Assembly: GCF_023571765.1 (NCBI RefSeq)
Contig: NZ_JAMJXC010000015.1
Coordinates: 1 to 64,000 of the forward strand
Reading direction: 5' to 3'
Source: Xanthobacter aminoxidans
Lineage (GTDB): Bacteria; Pseudomonadota; Alphaproteobacteria; Rhizobiales; Xanthobacteraceae
DNA length: 64,000 bases
Shown here in pieces: positions 51,226 to 61,952 of this stretch. The stretch's first letter is position 1; each line of letters starts with the position of its first letter. A program made the position numbers and the translations under genes. The notes under the pieces were generated by a model. That model was given only the letters and a program-made list of their open reading frames with translations. It did no database searches and had not been told where the DNA came from.

Positions 51226-51990
51226 GTGCCCGCGATACTGGACGAGGACGAGACGGACGGGGGGCCGCGCAGCTTGTCTGCGGCGCGGGCGCCTCTGTCG
51301 CGCCTGTGCCTCGCCACGCGGCGGGTGCTGCCGGTGGCGGACATGATGCGCTTCGTGGTGGCGCCCGACGGCGCCATCATCCCGGATCTTTCGCGTAAGC
51401 TTCCCGGCCGTGGGGCCTGGGTGGGTGCCACCCGGGCCGATTTCGACGCGGCGCTGAAGAAGAAGGCCTTCGGCCGCGCCTTCAAGGGCCGTGGCAAGGC
51501 TGCGCCCGATCTTGCCGATCTGGTGGATCGGCTCATCTATAAAGACGCGCTCGCCGCCCTCTCCCTCGCCAACAAGGCGGGACGGGTCGTGACGGGCCAC
51601 ACCAAGGTCGAGGCGGCCCTGGGCACCGGCGATGTGCTGGTCGTCCTCAACGCCAGTGACGCGCGCCCGGACGGGGTGCGCAAGCTCAATGCCCTCCTGC
51701 GACAGGTCGAGGCTGCCGGTTTCCGCGCGGCTGCCGTGGTCGATTGCTTTCCCGGCATCGATTTGGACTTGGCGTTAGGGCGGTCAAATGTGGTACATGC
51801 GGCGCTGCTCGCGCATCCGACGGCCAAAGGGTTTCTGGAGCGCTGCCACAGGCTCTCGCGCTGGCGGACGGGTACGTCCATCGGCGAGACGCTCGGGCAG
51901 GGTCCAAACCCCAGCCATGGCAACGATTTGAGCCATGGTGCTGATCTCCCGCATGACCCCGGCCGGATGCAAGGAACGGATACGGAATGA
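51226..51990 (+). CDS. YlxR/DUF448 and L7Ae-like RNA-binding protein
   Basis: A 254-residue protein with an N-terminal YlxR domain ([46 protein letters not shown]) and a C-terminal L7Ae/L30e-like domain ([22 protein letters not shown]). A linker and Gly/His/Ser-rich tail follow. The gene between nusA and infB is conserved in this cluster. GTG start with AAGGAG upstream; its stop overlaps infB by ATGA. Confidence 0.9.
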   Translation: MPAILDEDETDGGPRSLSAARAPLSRLCLATRRVLPVADMMRFVVAPDGAIIPDLSRKLPGRGAWVGATRADFDAALKKKAFGRAFKGRGKAAPDLADLVDRLIYKDALAALSLANKAGRVVTGHTKVEAALGTGDVLVVLNASDARPDGVRKLNALLRQVEAAGFRAAAVVDCFPGIDLDLALGRSNVVHAALLAHPTAKGFLERCHRLSRWRTGTSIGETLGQGPNPSHGNDLSHGADLPHDPGRMQGTDTE

Positions 51991-54900
51991 ACGACACCAA
52001 GACCCCAGGCGACAAGACGCTGCATCCCGCCCCCGGCAAGACGCTCACGCTGAAGCGCCCGGTGGAGCAGGGAACGGTGCGCCAAAGCTTCAGCCATGGC
52101 CGCTCCAAGGCGGTCGTGGTGGAGAAGGTGAAGCGCCGCGTCATCGCCCCAGGTGAGGCTGGCCACGGGAGCGCGCCTGCGGCGCCGGCTCCGGCTGCCC
52201 CGCCTGTGCAGGCGAAGGCGCCTGTCGCTCCGGCTCCGGCTCCGGCCCCTGCTGCGGCCGCCCGTCCGGCGCCTGCCGCTCCCACCCCGGCGCCTGCGCC
52301 CGCGGCTGTCGTCGCCCCTGCCGCTCCTGCGCCCGCCGCTCCGGTGGAGGCCAAGGCCCCGGTGGATGCGCCGGCTACCGCTCCGGCTCCCGCGCCCGCT
52401 CCGGCAGAAGCCAAGGCCCCGGCCGCACCCGCTGCCGAGGCGGTCGCTGCACCTGTGGCCGCTCCTGCGCCCGCGGCGCCTGCCGCTGCCGAGCCGGCTC
52501 CCGCCAAGCCGGAGGCTGCGCCTGCTGCGCCCGCTCCCGTCGCCGCTGCCCCTGCTGCCGCGCCGAAGCCGGCTGCGCCCGCTCCCGCCGCGGCCCGTCC
52601 TGCGGCGGCCTCCGGCCCGCGTCCCGCCGAGGGATCGCGGTCGGGTTCCGGCCAGCCGTCCCGTACCGGCTCGTCCGGCCAGTCGTCTTCGCGTCCCAAC
52701 GCTCCGTCGCGTCCCGGCCAGCCGCCGCGGTCCGGCGGTCCGGGTTCGGATCGTGATCGCCGTCCCGGTGGCGGTGGTGGTCCCTCGCGTCCCGGCCAGC
52801 AGCGTCCCGGCGGTTCGGGCGTGGTGCTGCGCACGCTGACCGAGGAAGAGCGCAACGCCCGCGCCAGCGCGCTGGCCGACGCCCGCGTCCGCGCGGTCGA
52901 AGAGCAGCGCATGGCCGAAGAGCGCCGCGCTGCCGAGGAGGAGGCTCGTCGCCGCGCCGAGCGCGAGCGTGCCGAGCGCGCCGAGCGTGAGGCCGCAGAG
53001 GCCCGCAAGCGCGAGGACGAGGCCCGCCGCGCCCAGGAAGAAGACAAGAAGCGCAAGGCCGAGCAGGAAGCGCGCAAGCGCTTCGGCGGCGAGGAGCAGG
53101 GTGCGAGCGCCCGTCCCGCCGGCACGACCACCGCGCGTCCGCTCACCCCGCGTCCGGCTGGTACCACCGCTCCGGCGGAAGGTGGCAGCGAGGAAGAGGA
53201 GCGCCGTGGGGGCGGTGCCGTCCGCCGCGGCCCCGCCGCGCGTCCGGTCGCCCCGGTCAAGGTGCCCCGTGCGCCCGCCGGCCAGGAGAAGCAGCGCGGC
53301 CGCCTGACGCTCGTCACCGCCCAGTCGGGTGAAGAAGAGCGCCAGCGTTCGGTCGCCTCGTTCCGCCGCCGCACCCAGCGCATGACCGGGCACCGGCAGC
53401 AGGAGAGCAAGGAAAAGATCGCCCGCGAGGTGATCCTGCCCGAGACCATCACCATCCAGGAACTCGCCAACCGCATGTCGGAGCGGGCCGTGGACGTGAT
53501 CCGCATGCTGATGAAGCAGGGGCAGATGGTGAAGATCACCGACGTGATCGACGCCGATACCGCCGAGCTCATCGCCGAGGATCTCGGTCACACCGTCCGC
53601 CGCGTGTCGGAGAGCGACGTCGAGGAAGGCCTGTTCGATACCCCGGACGCCCCCGAGACCCTGCTGCCGCGCCCGGCCGTCGTGACCATCATGGGCCACG
53701 TCGACCACGGCAAGACCTCGCTGCTCGACGCCATCCGCAAGGCGAACGTGGTGTCCGGCGAGGCCGGCGGCATCACCCAGCACATCGGCGCCTACCAGGT
53801 GACCGCGCCCTCGGGCTCGAAGATCACCTTCATCGACACCCCCGGCCATGCCGCCTTCACCGCCATGCGCGCCCGTGGCGCCAAGGTGACGGACATCGTG
53901 GTGCTGGTGGTGGCGGCCGACGACGGCGTGATGCCCCAGACGGTGGAAGCCATCAACCACGCCCGCGCGGCGCGGGTGCCGCTGATCGTGGCGATCAACA
54001 AGATCGACAAGCCCGGCGCCAAGCCCGAGCGCGTCCGCTCCGAACTGCTTCAGTACGAAGTGCAGGTGGAGAGCATGGGCGGCGAGACGCTCGAGGTGGA
54101 GGTCTCCGCCAAGGAGCATCTCAACCTCGACAAGCTCCTGGAGGCCATCGCCCTCCAGTCGGAACTGCTCGACCTGCGCGCCAATCCGAACCGCGACGCC
54201 GAAGGCACCGTGGTGGAAGCCAAGCTCGATCGCGGCCGGGGCCCCGTGGCCACCGTCCTCGTCCAGCGCGGTACCCTGCACGTGGGCGACATCGTGGTGG
54301 CCGGTGCCGAGTGGGGCCGCGTGCGCGCCCTCATCTCCGACACCGGTGCCACCGTGGACGCGGCCGGCCCCTCCCTGCCCGTGGAGGTGCTGGGCTTCAA
54401 CGGCACGCCGGAGGCGGGTGACCGCCTCGCGGTGGTGGAAAACGAAGCCCGCGCCCGCGAGATCACCGATTACCGCCAGCGCCAGAAGCGCGAGAAGGCG
54501 GCGGCCCGTTCCGCCACCATCCGCGGCTCGCTGGAGCAGATGATGAGCCAGGTGAAGGCTTCGGGGCGGAAGGAATTCCCCCTCATCATCAAGGGCGACG
54601 TGTCGGGCTCGGTGGAAGCCATCATCGGCGCGCTGGAGAAGGTCGGCAACGACGAGGTGCAGGCCCGCATCATCCATTCCGGCGCGGGCGGCATCAACGA
54701 AAGCGACGTGACGCTGGCGGAAACCTCCGGCGCCGCGATCATCGCCTTCAACGTGCGCGCCAACAAGGAAGCGCGCGACGCGGCCGATCGGGCGGGTATC
54801 GAGATCCGCTACTACAACATCATCTACGACCTCGTGGATGACGTGAAGAAGGCCATGAGCGGCCTGCTCGCGCCCATCAACCGCGAGACCATGCTGGGCA

Positions 54901-55181
54901 ACGCCCTCATCAAGGAGATCTTCCTGGTCTCCAAGGTGGGCAAGGTGGCGGGCTGCCAGGTCACCGACGGTATCGTGGAGAAGGGCCAGCACGTGCGCCT
55001 GATCCGCGACAACGTGGTGATCCACGAGGGCAAGCTTGCGACGCTCAACCGCTTCAAGGATGCGGTGAACACCGTGAACGCCGGCCAGGATTGCGGCATG
55101 TCCTTCGAGAACTACCAGGACATGCGCGCTGGCGACGTGATCGAGTGCTACCGCGTCGAGGTGATCCAGCGCTCGCTGTGA
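51987..55181 (+). CDS. infB: Translation initiation factor IF-2
   Basis: A 1064-residue GTPase that delivers fMet-tRNA to the 30S subunit. The first 560 residues are low-complexity (Ala/Pro/Lys, then Gly/Ser/Arg, then a Glu/Arg/Ala-rich coiled stretch); the IF2_N and G domains follow, with G1 GHVDHGKTS (about 570), [17 protein letters not shown] and domains II-IV ending in [10 protein letters not shown]. The N-terminal extension is longer than in E. coli IF-2, as in many alphaproteobacteria. Confidence 0.96.
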   Translation: MNDTKTPGDKTLHPAPGKTLTLKRPVEQGTVRQSFSHGRSKAVVVEKVKRRVIAPGEAGHGSAPAAPAPAAPPVQAKAPVAPAPAPAPAAAARPAPAAPTPAPAPAAVVAPAAPAPAAPVEAKAPVDAPATAPAPAPAPAEAKAPAAPAAEAVAAPVAAPAPAAPAAAEPAPAKPEAAPAAPAPVAAAPAAAPKPAAPAPAAARPAAASGPRPAEGSRSGSGQPSRTGSSGQSSSRPNAPSRPGQPPRSGGPGSDRDRRPGGGGGPSRPGQQRPGGSGVVLRTLTEEERNARASALADARVRAVEEQRMAEERRAAEEEARRRAERERAERAEREAAEARKREDEARRAQEEDKKRKAEQEARKRFGGEEQGASARPAGTTTARPLTPRPAGTTAPAEGGSEEEERRGGGAVRRGPAARPVAPVKVPRAPAGQEKQRGRLTLVTAQSGEEERQRSVASFRRRTQRMTGHRQQESKEKIAREVILPETITIQELANRMSERAVDVIRMLMKQGQMVKITDVIDADTAELIAEDLGHTVRRVSESDVEEGLFDTPDAPETLLPRPAVVTIMGHVDHGKTSLLDAIRKANVVSGEAGGITQHIGAYQVTAPSGSKITFIDTPGHAAFTAMRARGAKVTDIVVLVVAADDGVMPQTVEAINHARAARVPLIVAINKIDKPGAKPERVRSELLQYEVQVESMGGETLEVEVSAKEHLNLDKLLEAIALQSELLDLRANPNRDAEGTVVEAKLDRGRGPVATVLVQRGTLHVGDIVVAGAEWGRVRALISDTGATVDAAGPSLPVEVLGFNGTPEAGDRLAVVENEARAREITDYRQRQKREKAAARSATIRGSLEQMMSQVKASGRKEFPLIIKGDVSGSVEAIIGALEKVGNDEVQARIIHSGAGGINESDVTLAETSGAAIIAFNVRANKEARDAADRAGIEIRYYNIIYDLVDDVKKAMSGLLAPINRETMLGNALIKEIFLVSKVGKVAGCQVTDGIVEKGQHVRLIRDNVVIHEGKLATLNRFKDAVNTVNAGQDCGMSFENYQDMRAGDVIECYRVEVIQRSL

Positions 55182-55211
55182 CCTGACGACGGGCGCAACG
55201 CTCGACGTTTC

Positions 55212-55252
55212 CGCCTCCGGTCTCTTCCCCGAACGGGAAAAGGCCGGAGGCG
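55212..55252 (+). repeat. Hairpin between infB and rbfA
   Basis: CGCCTCCGG (55212-55220) pairs with CCGGAGGCG (55244-55252), with a nested TTCCC/GGGAA stem. No T tract; possibly a processing or stabilising element inside the operon. Confidence 0.55.
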
Positions 55253-55351
55253 TCGACGCTTAACCGGAACGGTACGGTCCAAGCCCGTCCGCTCCACAAT
55301 CGAGGAGAAGGCGCCACGGCTTTGCCGGCGCCGAACGAAGCAGAAGCAAAA

Positions 55352-55807
55352 ATGAAACCCGATACCCGCACGGGAGGCGGCCCCTCCCAGCGCATGCTGC
55401 GCGTGGGCGAGCTTGTCCGCCATGCCCTGGCCGACGTGCTGTCCCGCGGCGACCATATCGATCCGGTGCTTGCCGGGCACATCATCACCGTGCCCGAGGT
55501 GCGCATGTCGCCGGACCTCAAGATCGCCACCTGCTACGTCATGCCCCTCGGCGGCAAGGACATCACGCCCGTCATCAAGGCGCTGGCCGACAATGCCCGC
55601 CGCCTGCGCACCGAGGTGGCGCGGCGCGTGGAGCTGAAGAGCGTGCCCGAGCTGCGCTTTCGCAAGGATACGTCCTTCGACGAGGGCGCGCGCATGGACG
55701 CCCTCCTGCGCTCGCCACAGGTGCAGCGCGACCTCGATGCCCTTGAGAGCCATTCCGAGGACGCGCCCGACCAGACTCCGACCGACAAAGAGACCGACGC
55801 CGAATGA
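55352..55807 (+). CDS. rbfA: 30S ribosome-binding factor RbfA
   Basis: A 151-residue KH-fold ribosome maturation factor. [61 protein letters not shown] are typical, with an acidic tail. Start: ATG ([10 protein letters not shown]); a TTG ten codons upstream preceded by GAGGAGAAGG is an alternative. ATGA overlap with truB. Confidence 0.94.
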   Translation: MKPDTRTGGGPSQRMLRVGELVRHALADVLSRGDHIDPVLAGHIITVPEVRMSPDLKIATCYVMPLGGKDITPVIKALADNARRLRTEVARRVELKSVPELRFRKDTSFDEGARMDALLRSPQVQRDLDALESHSEDAPDQTPTDKETDAE

Positions 55808-56907
55808 CCGTCCGAGCCACTGCCGAAGCCGCGGCTGAAGCCGCCGCCGAGCCCATCGTTGAATCCGTTGTCGAGACCACCCTCGCTCCTGAAGCGGCCG
55901 AAGCGCCCGCCGGCGATGCCCCCCGCGCCAGCCGCGAGCAGGACAACCGCCCCCGCGCGCCCAAGCGCGACCTCGATGGCTGGGTGCTGCTCGACAAGCC
56001 CACCGGCATGACCTCCACCCAGGCGGTGGCGGTGGTGAAGCGCATCTTCGGGGCCAAGAAGGCCGGACATGCGGGCACCCTCGACCCGCTGGCCTCCGGC
56101 TGCCTGCCCATCGCCTTCGGCGAGGCCACCAAGACCGTTCCCTATGTGATGGACGGCCGCAAGACCTACCGTTTCACCGTGCGCTTCGGCACCGAGACGG
56201 ACACGGACGATTCCGAGGGCAAGGCGGTGGAAACCTCCGACCTGCGCCCCTCGGACGACGAGATCATCGCAGCGCTGCCCACCTTCCGCGGCGAGATCAT
56301 GCAGGTGCCGCCGGCCTATTCGGCGCTCAAGATCGGCGGCGAGCGCGCCTATGACCTCGCCCGTGAAGGTGAGGAGGTGAAGCTGGAGGCGCGCCCCGTC
56401 ACCATCTTCCGCATCGAGCTGATGGACCGTCCGGACGCCGACCATGCGGTGCTGGAGGCCGAGTGCGGCAAGGGCACCTATGTGCGCGCCATCGCCCGCG
56501 ACCTCGGCCGCATGCTGGGTTCGCGGGGACATATCTGCCAGCTGCGCCGCGCCTGCGTCGGGCCGTTTCTGGAGGAGCGTCTCGTGCCCCTCGATGAGCT
56601 GCGCGACCGCGCCGAGGCCAGCGAAGAGGCGCTGATGGATGCGCTCGATCCGGTGGCCGTGGCGCTGGAGGAAATCCCCCAGCTCAACGTGACGCCGCAG
56701 GAGGCCCATCGCCTGCGCTGCGGCCAGAGCATCATCCTGCGCGGCCGCGACGCCCCCATCGTCGAGGGCCATGTGGCAGTGTCCTGCCAGGGTGCGCTCA
56801 TCGCCATCGGCGACGGCGAGAACGGCGAGGTGTTTCCGCACCGCGTGTTCAACTGGGGCAAGTCCTCGGGCAAGTCCTCGAACCGGCCGCCCCGCCGCAA
56901 CCGCTGA
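55804..56907 (+). CDS. truB: tRNA pseudouridine(55) synthase TruB
   Basis: A 367-residue pseudouridine synthase. [44 protein letters not shown] (catalytic Asp), [18 protein letters not shown] and the C-terminal PUA-like part are present. An Ala/Glu-rich N-terminal extension of about 50 residues is added relative to E. coli. Last gene of the rimP-to-truB cluster; rpsO and pnp are not adjacent. Confidence 0.96.
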   Translation: MTVRATAEAAAEAAAEPIVESVVETTLAPEAAEAPAGDAPRASREQDNRPRAPKRDLDGWVLLDKPTGMTSTQAVAVVKRIFGAKKAGHAGTLDPLASGCLPIAFGEATKTVPYVMDGRKTYRFTVRFGTETDTDDSEGKAVETSDLRPSDDEIIAALPTFRGEIMQVPPAYSALKIGGERAYDLAREGEEVKLEARPVTIFRIELMDRPDADHAVLEAECGKGTYVRAIARDLGRMLGSRGHICQLRRACVGPFLEERLVPLDELRDRAEASEEALMDALDPVAVALEEIPQLNVTPQEAHRLRCGQSIILRGRDAPIVEGHVAVSCQGALIAIGDGENGEVFPHRVFNWGKSSGKSSNRPPRRNR

Positions 56908-56984
56908 CGTCCGTTTCGCAAAGCGAAGCATACGGCATATCTCTTGCCTTCCTTCCGTGGGGCTTACTCACGGAAGGACGATAG

Positions 56985-58592
56985 ATGCTGCGTTTCCGGA
57001 CGCTTCGAACCTCTCTTGCCGCCGCGCTTTTCCTCGGTCTTGCCGGGGCGGCGCCGGCGGGCGCGGAGAGCGTGGTCCGCTATGGCATCTCCATGGCGGA
57101 CATTCCGCAGACCACCGGTCAGCCTGATCGTGGGGCAGGTGCCTATCAATTCACCGGCTACACCCTGTACGACCCGCTGGTCGCCTGGGAGATGAACGTG
57201 GCCGACCGGCCCGGCAAGCTGGTGCCCGGCCTTGCCACCGAGTGGAAGGTGGACCCGGCCGACCCCAAGAAGTGGCTGTTTACCCTGCGCAAGGGCGTGA
57301 AGTTCCACGACGGCTCGGACTTCAATGCCGATGCCGTGGTGTGGAACCTCGACAAGGTGCTGGACGAGAAGGCACCCCAGTTTGACAAGCGCCAGTCCGC
57401 CCAGGTGAAGACCCGCCTGCCGTCCATCGCCTCCTGGCGCAAGGTGGACGACATGACGGTGGAGATCACCACCAAGGACGTGGATTCGTTCTTCCCCTAC
57501 CAGATGCTCTGGTTCCTGGTGTCGAGCCCGGCCCAGTACGAGAAGCTCGGCAAGGACTGGGACAAGTTCGCCCAGAACCCCTCGGGCACCGGTCCCTTCA
57601 AGCAGGACAAGCTGGTGCCGCGCGAGCGGCTGGAGCTGGTCAAGAACCCCGACTACTGGGACAAGTCCCGCCTGCCCAAGACCGACCGGATGATCCTCAT
57701 CCCCATGCCGGAGGCGCTGACCCGCACCAACGCGCTGCTCGCCGGGCAGGTGGACCTCATCGAGACCCCCGCGCCCGACGCCGTGCCCCAGCTCAAGGCT
57801 GCCGGCATGAAGCTCGTGACCAACGTCACCCCGCACGTGTGGAACTACCACCTCTCCATGCTGCCCGGCTCGCCCTGGACCGACATCCGCCTGCGCAAGG
57901 CGCTGAACCTCGCGGTGGATCGGGAGGGCGTGGTGGAGCTGATGAACGGCCTCGCCCAGCCCGCCAAGGGGCAGGTGGACAAGACCAGCCCGTGGTTCGG
58001 CAAGCCCACCTTCGACCTCAAGTATGATCCCGAGGCCGCCAAGAAGCTGGTGCAGGAGGCGGGCTATTCCAAGGAAAAGCCGCTCAAGACCACCTTCATC
58101 ATCGCCGCCGGCGGCACCGGACAGATGCTGTCCCTGCCCATGAACGAGTTCCTGCAGGCGAGCTTCAAGGAGATCGGCATCGACGTGGAGTTCAAGGTGG
58201 TGGAGCTGGAGGCGCTCTACACCGCCTGGCGCAAGGGGGCGAAGGACCCGATGAACGAGGGCATCACCTCGAACAACATCGCCTATGTCACCTCCGACCC
58301 GCTCTATGCCCTCATCCGCTTCTTCGATTCGCGGCAGGTGGCGCCGGTGGGCGTGAACTGGGGCTATTACTCGAACCCCAAGGTGGACGCCCTCATCGAC
58401 GAGGCGAAGCGCACATTCGACACCAAGAAGCAGGACGAATTGCTCGCCCAGGTGCACCAGCAGGTGGTGGACGACGCCGTTCTGGTCTGGGTGGTGCACG
58501 ACGTGAACCCGCACGCCCTCTCCCCCAAGGTGAAGAGCTTCGTGCAGGCCCAGCACTGGTTCCAGGACCTCACCACCATCGGCCTTAACTGA
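56985..58592 (+). CDS. ABC transporter solute-binding protein, family 5 (peptide/nickel)
   Basis: A 535-residue periplasmic binding protein. A Sec signal peptide (ALFLGLAGAAPAGA) precedes LYDPLVAWEMNVADRPGKLVPGLATEWKV, FTLRKGVKFHDGSDFNADAVVWNLD and NPSGTGPFK, the SBP_bac_5 hallmarks. Ligands of the family are peptides, nickel or opines; none can be assigned. No permease or ATPase gene is adjacent, and a strong terminator follows, so it is a solitary binding protein. GGAAGGA before the ATG. Confidence 0.9.
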   Translation: MLRFRTLRTSLAAALFLGLAGAAPAGAESVVRYGISMADIPQTTGQPDRGAGAYQFTGYTLYDPLVAWEMNVADRPGKLVPGLATEWKVDPADPKKWLFTLRKGVKFHDGSDFNADAVVWNLDKVLDEKAPQFDKRQSAQVKTRLPSIASWRKVDDMTVEITTKDVDSFFPYQMLWFLVSSPAQYEKLGKDWDKFAQNPSGTGPFKQDKLVPRERLELVKNPDYWDKSRLPKTDRMILIPMPEALTRTNALLAGQVDLIETPAPDAVPQLKAAGMKLVTNVTPHVWNYHLSMLPGSPWTDIRLRKALNLAVDREGVVELMNGLAQPAKGQVDKTSPWFGKPTFDLKYDPEAAKKLVQEAGYSKEKPLKTTFIIAAGGTGQMLSLPMNEFLQASFKEIGIDVEFKVVELEALYTAWRKGAKDPMNEGITSNNIAYVTSDPLYALIRFFDSRQVAPVGVNWGYYSNPKVDALIDEAKRTFDTKKQDELLAQVHQQVVDDAVLVWVVHDVNPHALSPKVKSFVQAQHWFQDLTTIGLN

Positions 58593-58626
58593 GGCCTTCT
58601 CAGCTGAGGCCTTGGGCCCAAACGCA

Positions 58627-58654
58627 AAGGGCGCCCCGCGGGGCGCCCTTTTTT
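58627..58654 (+). terminator. Intrinsic terminator of the solute-binding protein gene
   Basis: A long GGGCGCCCCGCGGGGCGCCC palindrome flanked by A residues is followed by six T residues. It can also serve the convergent nitroreductase gene. Confidence 0.9.
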
Positions 58655-58670
58655 CGTTCTGGAGCTGAGA

Positions 58671-59273
58671 TCAGAGGATCTGCGCGGCGTCCTCGAAGGC
58701 GAGGCGCGGCAGGCGGGGCATCACCTTGGAGGCATCGCCATGGCCGATGGCTGCGATGAAATTGGTCTTGGTGGTGCCACCGGGGAAGAACTCCGCATCC
58801 ACCTTCGCCGCGTCGAAGCCGGAGACGGGGCCGACATCGAGGCCGAGCGCGCGGGCGGCGAGGATGAGATAGGCGCCCTGCAGCGAGGAATTGCGGAAGG
58901 CGTGGGGCTCGATCATCCCGGGATTGTTGATGAACAGGTCGCGGAACTGCGGGTAGTGCGGAAACAGCTCGGGGATCTTGTCGTGGAAGTCGAGGGCGTA
59001 GCCGATGATGGCCACCACGGGCGCGGCCAGGATCTTGTGGTTGCTCTCCGGCAGGGCAGGGCGCAGGCGCTCCTTGGCTTCCGGGGTGGTGAGGAACACG
59101 TAGCGGGCCGGCTGGGTGTTGGCGGAGGTCGGGCCGTACTTCGCCAGATCATAGAGGGCGCGCACTTCCGCCTCGCTGACCGGGGCATCGGTCCAGCCAT
59201 TCTGGGTGCGGGCGGAAAGGAACAGGCGGTCGATGGCGGCGGCATCGATGGCCGGGGTGACGGTCTGCGACAT
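58671..59273 (-). CDS. Nitroreductase family protein (malonic semialdehyde reductase, RutE-like)
   Basis: A 200-residue flavin reductase. LYDLAKYGPTSANTQPARYVFLTTPEAKERL, NNPGMIEPHAFRNSSLQGAYLILAARALGLDVGPVSGFDAAKVD are typical of RutE/YdfG-like malonic semialdehyde reductases. The rut operon itself is not in the window. The start MSQTVTPAI is chosen. Convergent with the solute-binding gene. Confidence 0.88.
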   Translation of the reverse strand: MSQTVTPAIDAAAIDRLFLSARTQNGWTDAPVSEAEVRALYDLAKYGPTSANTQPARYVFLTTPEAKERLRPALPESNHKILAAPVVAIIGYALDFHDKIPELFPHYPQFRDLFINNPGMIEPHAFRNSSLQGAYLILAARALGLDVGPVSGFDAAKVDAEFFPGGTTKTNFIAAIGHGDASKVMPRLPRLAFEDAAQIL

Positions 59274-59378
59274 GGGGGGCATCCTGATTGAACCGGCGAG
59301 GGCGCGGAGGTGCGCGGGTGGTGATCAGCACGTAGGACCGCACCCCCGCGCCGGCAACGGCCCCGCTCCGCAAGAGGC

Positions 59379-59396
59379 CATTGCATCCGTGCAATG
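59379..59396. promoter_or_regulatory. Inverted repeat upstream of the nitroreductase
   Basis: CATTGCA (59379-59385) and TGCAATG (59390-59396) flank 4 bases, in the 274-base divergent region between the nitroreductase and aminotransferase. Candidate operator; the regulator is not adjacent. Confidence 0.4.
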
Positions 59397-59547
59397 CCGT
59401 AACGGGAGGCGCGATTCATCACCGGGACTGATCGGATCGCCACTTCATTTGATGGCGCACGGGCGCGCCGAGGCTCTATAAGTCGCGCCGGCGCACCCGC
59501 CGATTTCCCTCCGCGCCGCCACCCCGCTTCGTGCCCGCGAGCAAGCC

Positions 59548-60783
59548 ATGATGTCCCCTGCTGCGCCCGTTTCCGCCTTGCCCGTGGAAGATCCCTATCT
59601 GGAGCGCGTGCGCGAGCATGTCCGCGCGCTGCCCGAAAGCGGGATCGTCGAGGTGATGAACTACGGCCGCGACCGGCCCGGCATGATCCCGCTGTGGGCC
59701 GGCGAGGGCGATGTGCCCACCCCGCCTTTCATCTGTGAGGCGGCGGCGGCCGCCCTCCACGCCGGCGAAACCTTCTACACCTGGCAGCGCGGCCTGCCGG
59801 AGCTGCGGGCCGCCATCGCCCGCTACATGAGCGCCCTCTATGGCGTGCCGGAAACGCCGGAGCGCTATTTCGTCACCGGCTCGGGGATGCAGGCGATCCA
59901 TGTGGCCGTGGCCCTGGTGGCCGGGGCGGGGGACGAGGTGCTCATTCCCTCCCCCACCTGGCCCAACGCCGCGGCTGCGGCGCAGAAGGCGGGCGCGCGC
60001 CCCGTCTACGTGCCCTTCAATTACGGGCCGGAGGGCTTCACCCTCGATCACGACCGGCTCGCCGCGGCGGTGACGCCCGCGACCCGCGCCATCTTCCTCA
60101 ACACGCCGGCCAACCCCACCGGCTTCGTGGCGACGCGGGACGACCTGAAGGCGGTGCTTTCGCTGGCCCGCCGCCACGGCCTGTGGATCATCGCCGACGA
60201 GATCTACGGCCGCTTCTATTATGGCGAGGAGGGGCGGGCGCCGTCCTTCCACGACATCATGGATGAGGAGGACCACATCCTCTTCGTCCAGACCTTCTCG
60301 AAGAACTGGGCCATGACCGGCTGGCGCATCGGCTGGCTGGAGGCGCACCCGCGCCTCGGCCAGATCATCGAGAACCTCATCCAGTATTCCACCTCCGGCG
60401 TTGCCGCCTTCATGCAGCGCGGCGCCATCGCGGCGCTGGAACAGGGCGAGCCGTTCGTCGCCGAGCAGATCGCCCGCGCCCGCCGCGGCCGTGACCTCGT
60501 GGGCGATGCGCTGCTCGCCACCGGTCGCGTGGATCTCGTGAAGCCGCCCGGCGCCTTCTATCTGTTCTTCGGCATCGAGGGGCGGCGCGACGTGCGCAGC
60601 CTGGGCCTCACTTTGGTGGACGAGGCCAATGTGGGCCTCGCCCCCGGCACCGCCTTCGGCCTTGGCGGCGACGGCTTCATGCGCCTGTGCTTCGCGCGGG
60701 GCGACGCGCAGCTCGCCGAGGCGAGCCGGCGCCTTGTGGCGTGGTTGGAGCGGACCCGGCCTGCGGGATCGGACGCCGCGTGA
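59548..60783 (+). CDS. PLP-dependent class I/II aminotransferase
   Basis: A 411-residue aminotransferase. ETFYTWQRGLPELRAAIARYM, NTPANPTGFVAT, IIADEIYGRFYY and the PLP-lysine motif FSKNWAMTGWRIGWLEA are present. It resembles aspartate/aromatic-type aminotransferases; the substrate is not identifiable. ATG start with a weak ribosome-binding site; its stop overlaps the next gene's GTG. Confidence 0.9.
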   Translation: MMSPAAPVSALPVEDPYLERVREHVRALPESGIVEVMNYGRDRPGMIPLWAGEGDVPTPPFICEAAAAALHAGETFYTWQRGLPELRAAIARYMSALYGVPETPERYFVTGSGMQAIHVAVALVAGAGDEVLIPSPTWPNAAAAAQKAGARPVYVPFNYGPEGFTLDHDRLAAAVTPATRAIFLNTPANPTGFVATRDDLKAVLSLARRHGLWIIADEIYGRFYYGEEGRAPSFHDIMDEEDHILFVQTFSKNWAMTGWRIGWLEAHPRLGQIIENLIQYSTSGVAAFMQRGAIAALEQGEPFVAEQIARARRGRDLVGDALLATGRVDLVKPPGAFYLFFGIEGRRDVRSLGLTLVDEANVGLAPGTAFGLGGDGFMRLCFARGDAQLAEASRRLVAWLERTRPAGSDAA

Positions 60784-61853
60784 GGGGATTGCCTTTCAGG
60801 ATGCGCTCGGCCGCCTCGGCGGCGGTGACGCTGGGGGCCGGCGCCCTCGGCGGCGGGATCTTCGCGCTTCTGGGCCTGCCGGCGGCGTGGATCTCGGGCT
60901 CGCTGGTCGCCTGCATCGGCCTCGCGCTGGCGGGCGTGCGCATCGACGTCCCGGAATGGCTGCGCTTCCTCGCCTTCGTGGTGCTCGGCACCTCCATGGG
61001 CACCATGCTGACGCCGGAGACCTTCGCCCGCGCCGCCACCTGGCCGGTGAGCATGGCCTGCCTCGGCGCCAGCGTGCTCGGCACCATGGCGGGCGGCACC
61101 CTCTTCCTCACCCGCGTGGCCGGCTGGAGCCGGGAAAGCGCCTTCTGGGCCTCCGCGCCCGGCGCCTTCGGCACCGTGGTCGCCATGGCAGCGGACACCA
61201 GCGCGGACCTGCGGCAGGTCGCCTTCGCCCAGACGCTGCGGCTGTTCCTGCTGGTGGCGGCTTTGCCCAACGTGCTGGCGGCGCTGGGCATGACGGCGGG
61301 CGGCGTGCCGCCACCGCCCCATGTCTCGACCCTTGGCGAGATTGTCGTCCTCTTCGTCGTCTGCACCGGCGCGGCCCTGCTCGCGGCGCGGCTGAAGCTG
61401 CCGGGCGGCTTGATCCTCGGCGCGCTCGCCGGCAGCGCCGTGCTTCACGCCACCCGCCTGTCCACCGCCGTGCTGCCGGCGGAACTGCTCATCCCGGCCT
61501 TCGTGGTGCTGGGGGGCAGCGTGGGCGTGCGCTTCATCGGCACCTCGCTCGCCACCATCCGGGCCTATGTGCTCGCCTCGCTTGGGGCCTTTCTGGTGGC
61601 GGTGGCGATCTCCACCCTGTTCGCCTTGCTGGCCGCATGGCTGACGGGCGACGATCTCGGCAAGCTGGTCACGGCCTTCGCGCCGGGGGCGCTCGAGGCC
61701 ATGACGGCCCTTGGCTTCGCCATGGGCTACGACCCGGCCTTCATGAGCGCGCACCATCTTTTCCGCTTTGCCGGACTGTCGGTTGCGCTCCCCGTGGCGG
61801 CCCGGCTGATGTTCGCCGCCGCCGAGGAGGCGGGGCGGGACCACACGCAATAG
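60780..61853 (+). CDS. AbrB-family membrane protein
   Basis: A 357-residue inner-membrane protein with about ten hydrophobic segments in two repeats, AbrB family (TIGR03082), often mislabelled ammonia monooxygenase. Motifs: GLPAAWISGSLVACIGLALAG, VVLGTSMGTM, APGAFGTVVAMAADTSAD and FAPGALEAMTALGFAMG. Start at the GTG in the GTGA overlap; ATG at 60801 is an alternative. Translational coupling with the aminotransferase suggests transport of a related amino or keto acid, an inference. Confidence 0.85.
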   Translation: MRGLPFRMRSAASAAVTLGAGALGGGIFALLGLPAAWISGSLVACIGLALAGVRIDVPEWLRFLAFVVLGTSMGTMLTPETFARAATWPVSMACLGASVLGTMAGGTLFLTRVAGWSRESAFWASAPGAFGTVVAMAADTSADLRQVAFAQTLRLFLLVAALPNVLAALGMTAGGVPPPPHVSTLGEIVVLFVVCTGAALLAARLKLPGGLILGALAGSAVLHATRLSTAVLPAELLIPAFVVLGGSVGVRFIGTSLATIRAYVLASLGAFLVAVAISTLFALLAAWLTGDDLGKLVTAFAPGALEAMTALGFAMGYDPAFMSAHHLFRFAGLSVALPVAARLMFAAAEEAGRDHTQ

Positions 61854-61952
61854 TGTCCTGAAACCTCCCTGTCCGATGTTGCAGTGCAGCGTCGGCGGTA
61901 TCACACACTCGCCGAGCTTCCGCATGGGGAAGTGTGTGTTGGAGATGACGCC

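Noticed and set aside
60780-61853. Ammonia monooxygenase annotation
   Set aside because: The AbrB family is a membrane transport-type protein and has no monooxygenase features.
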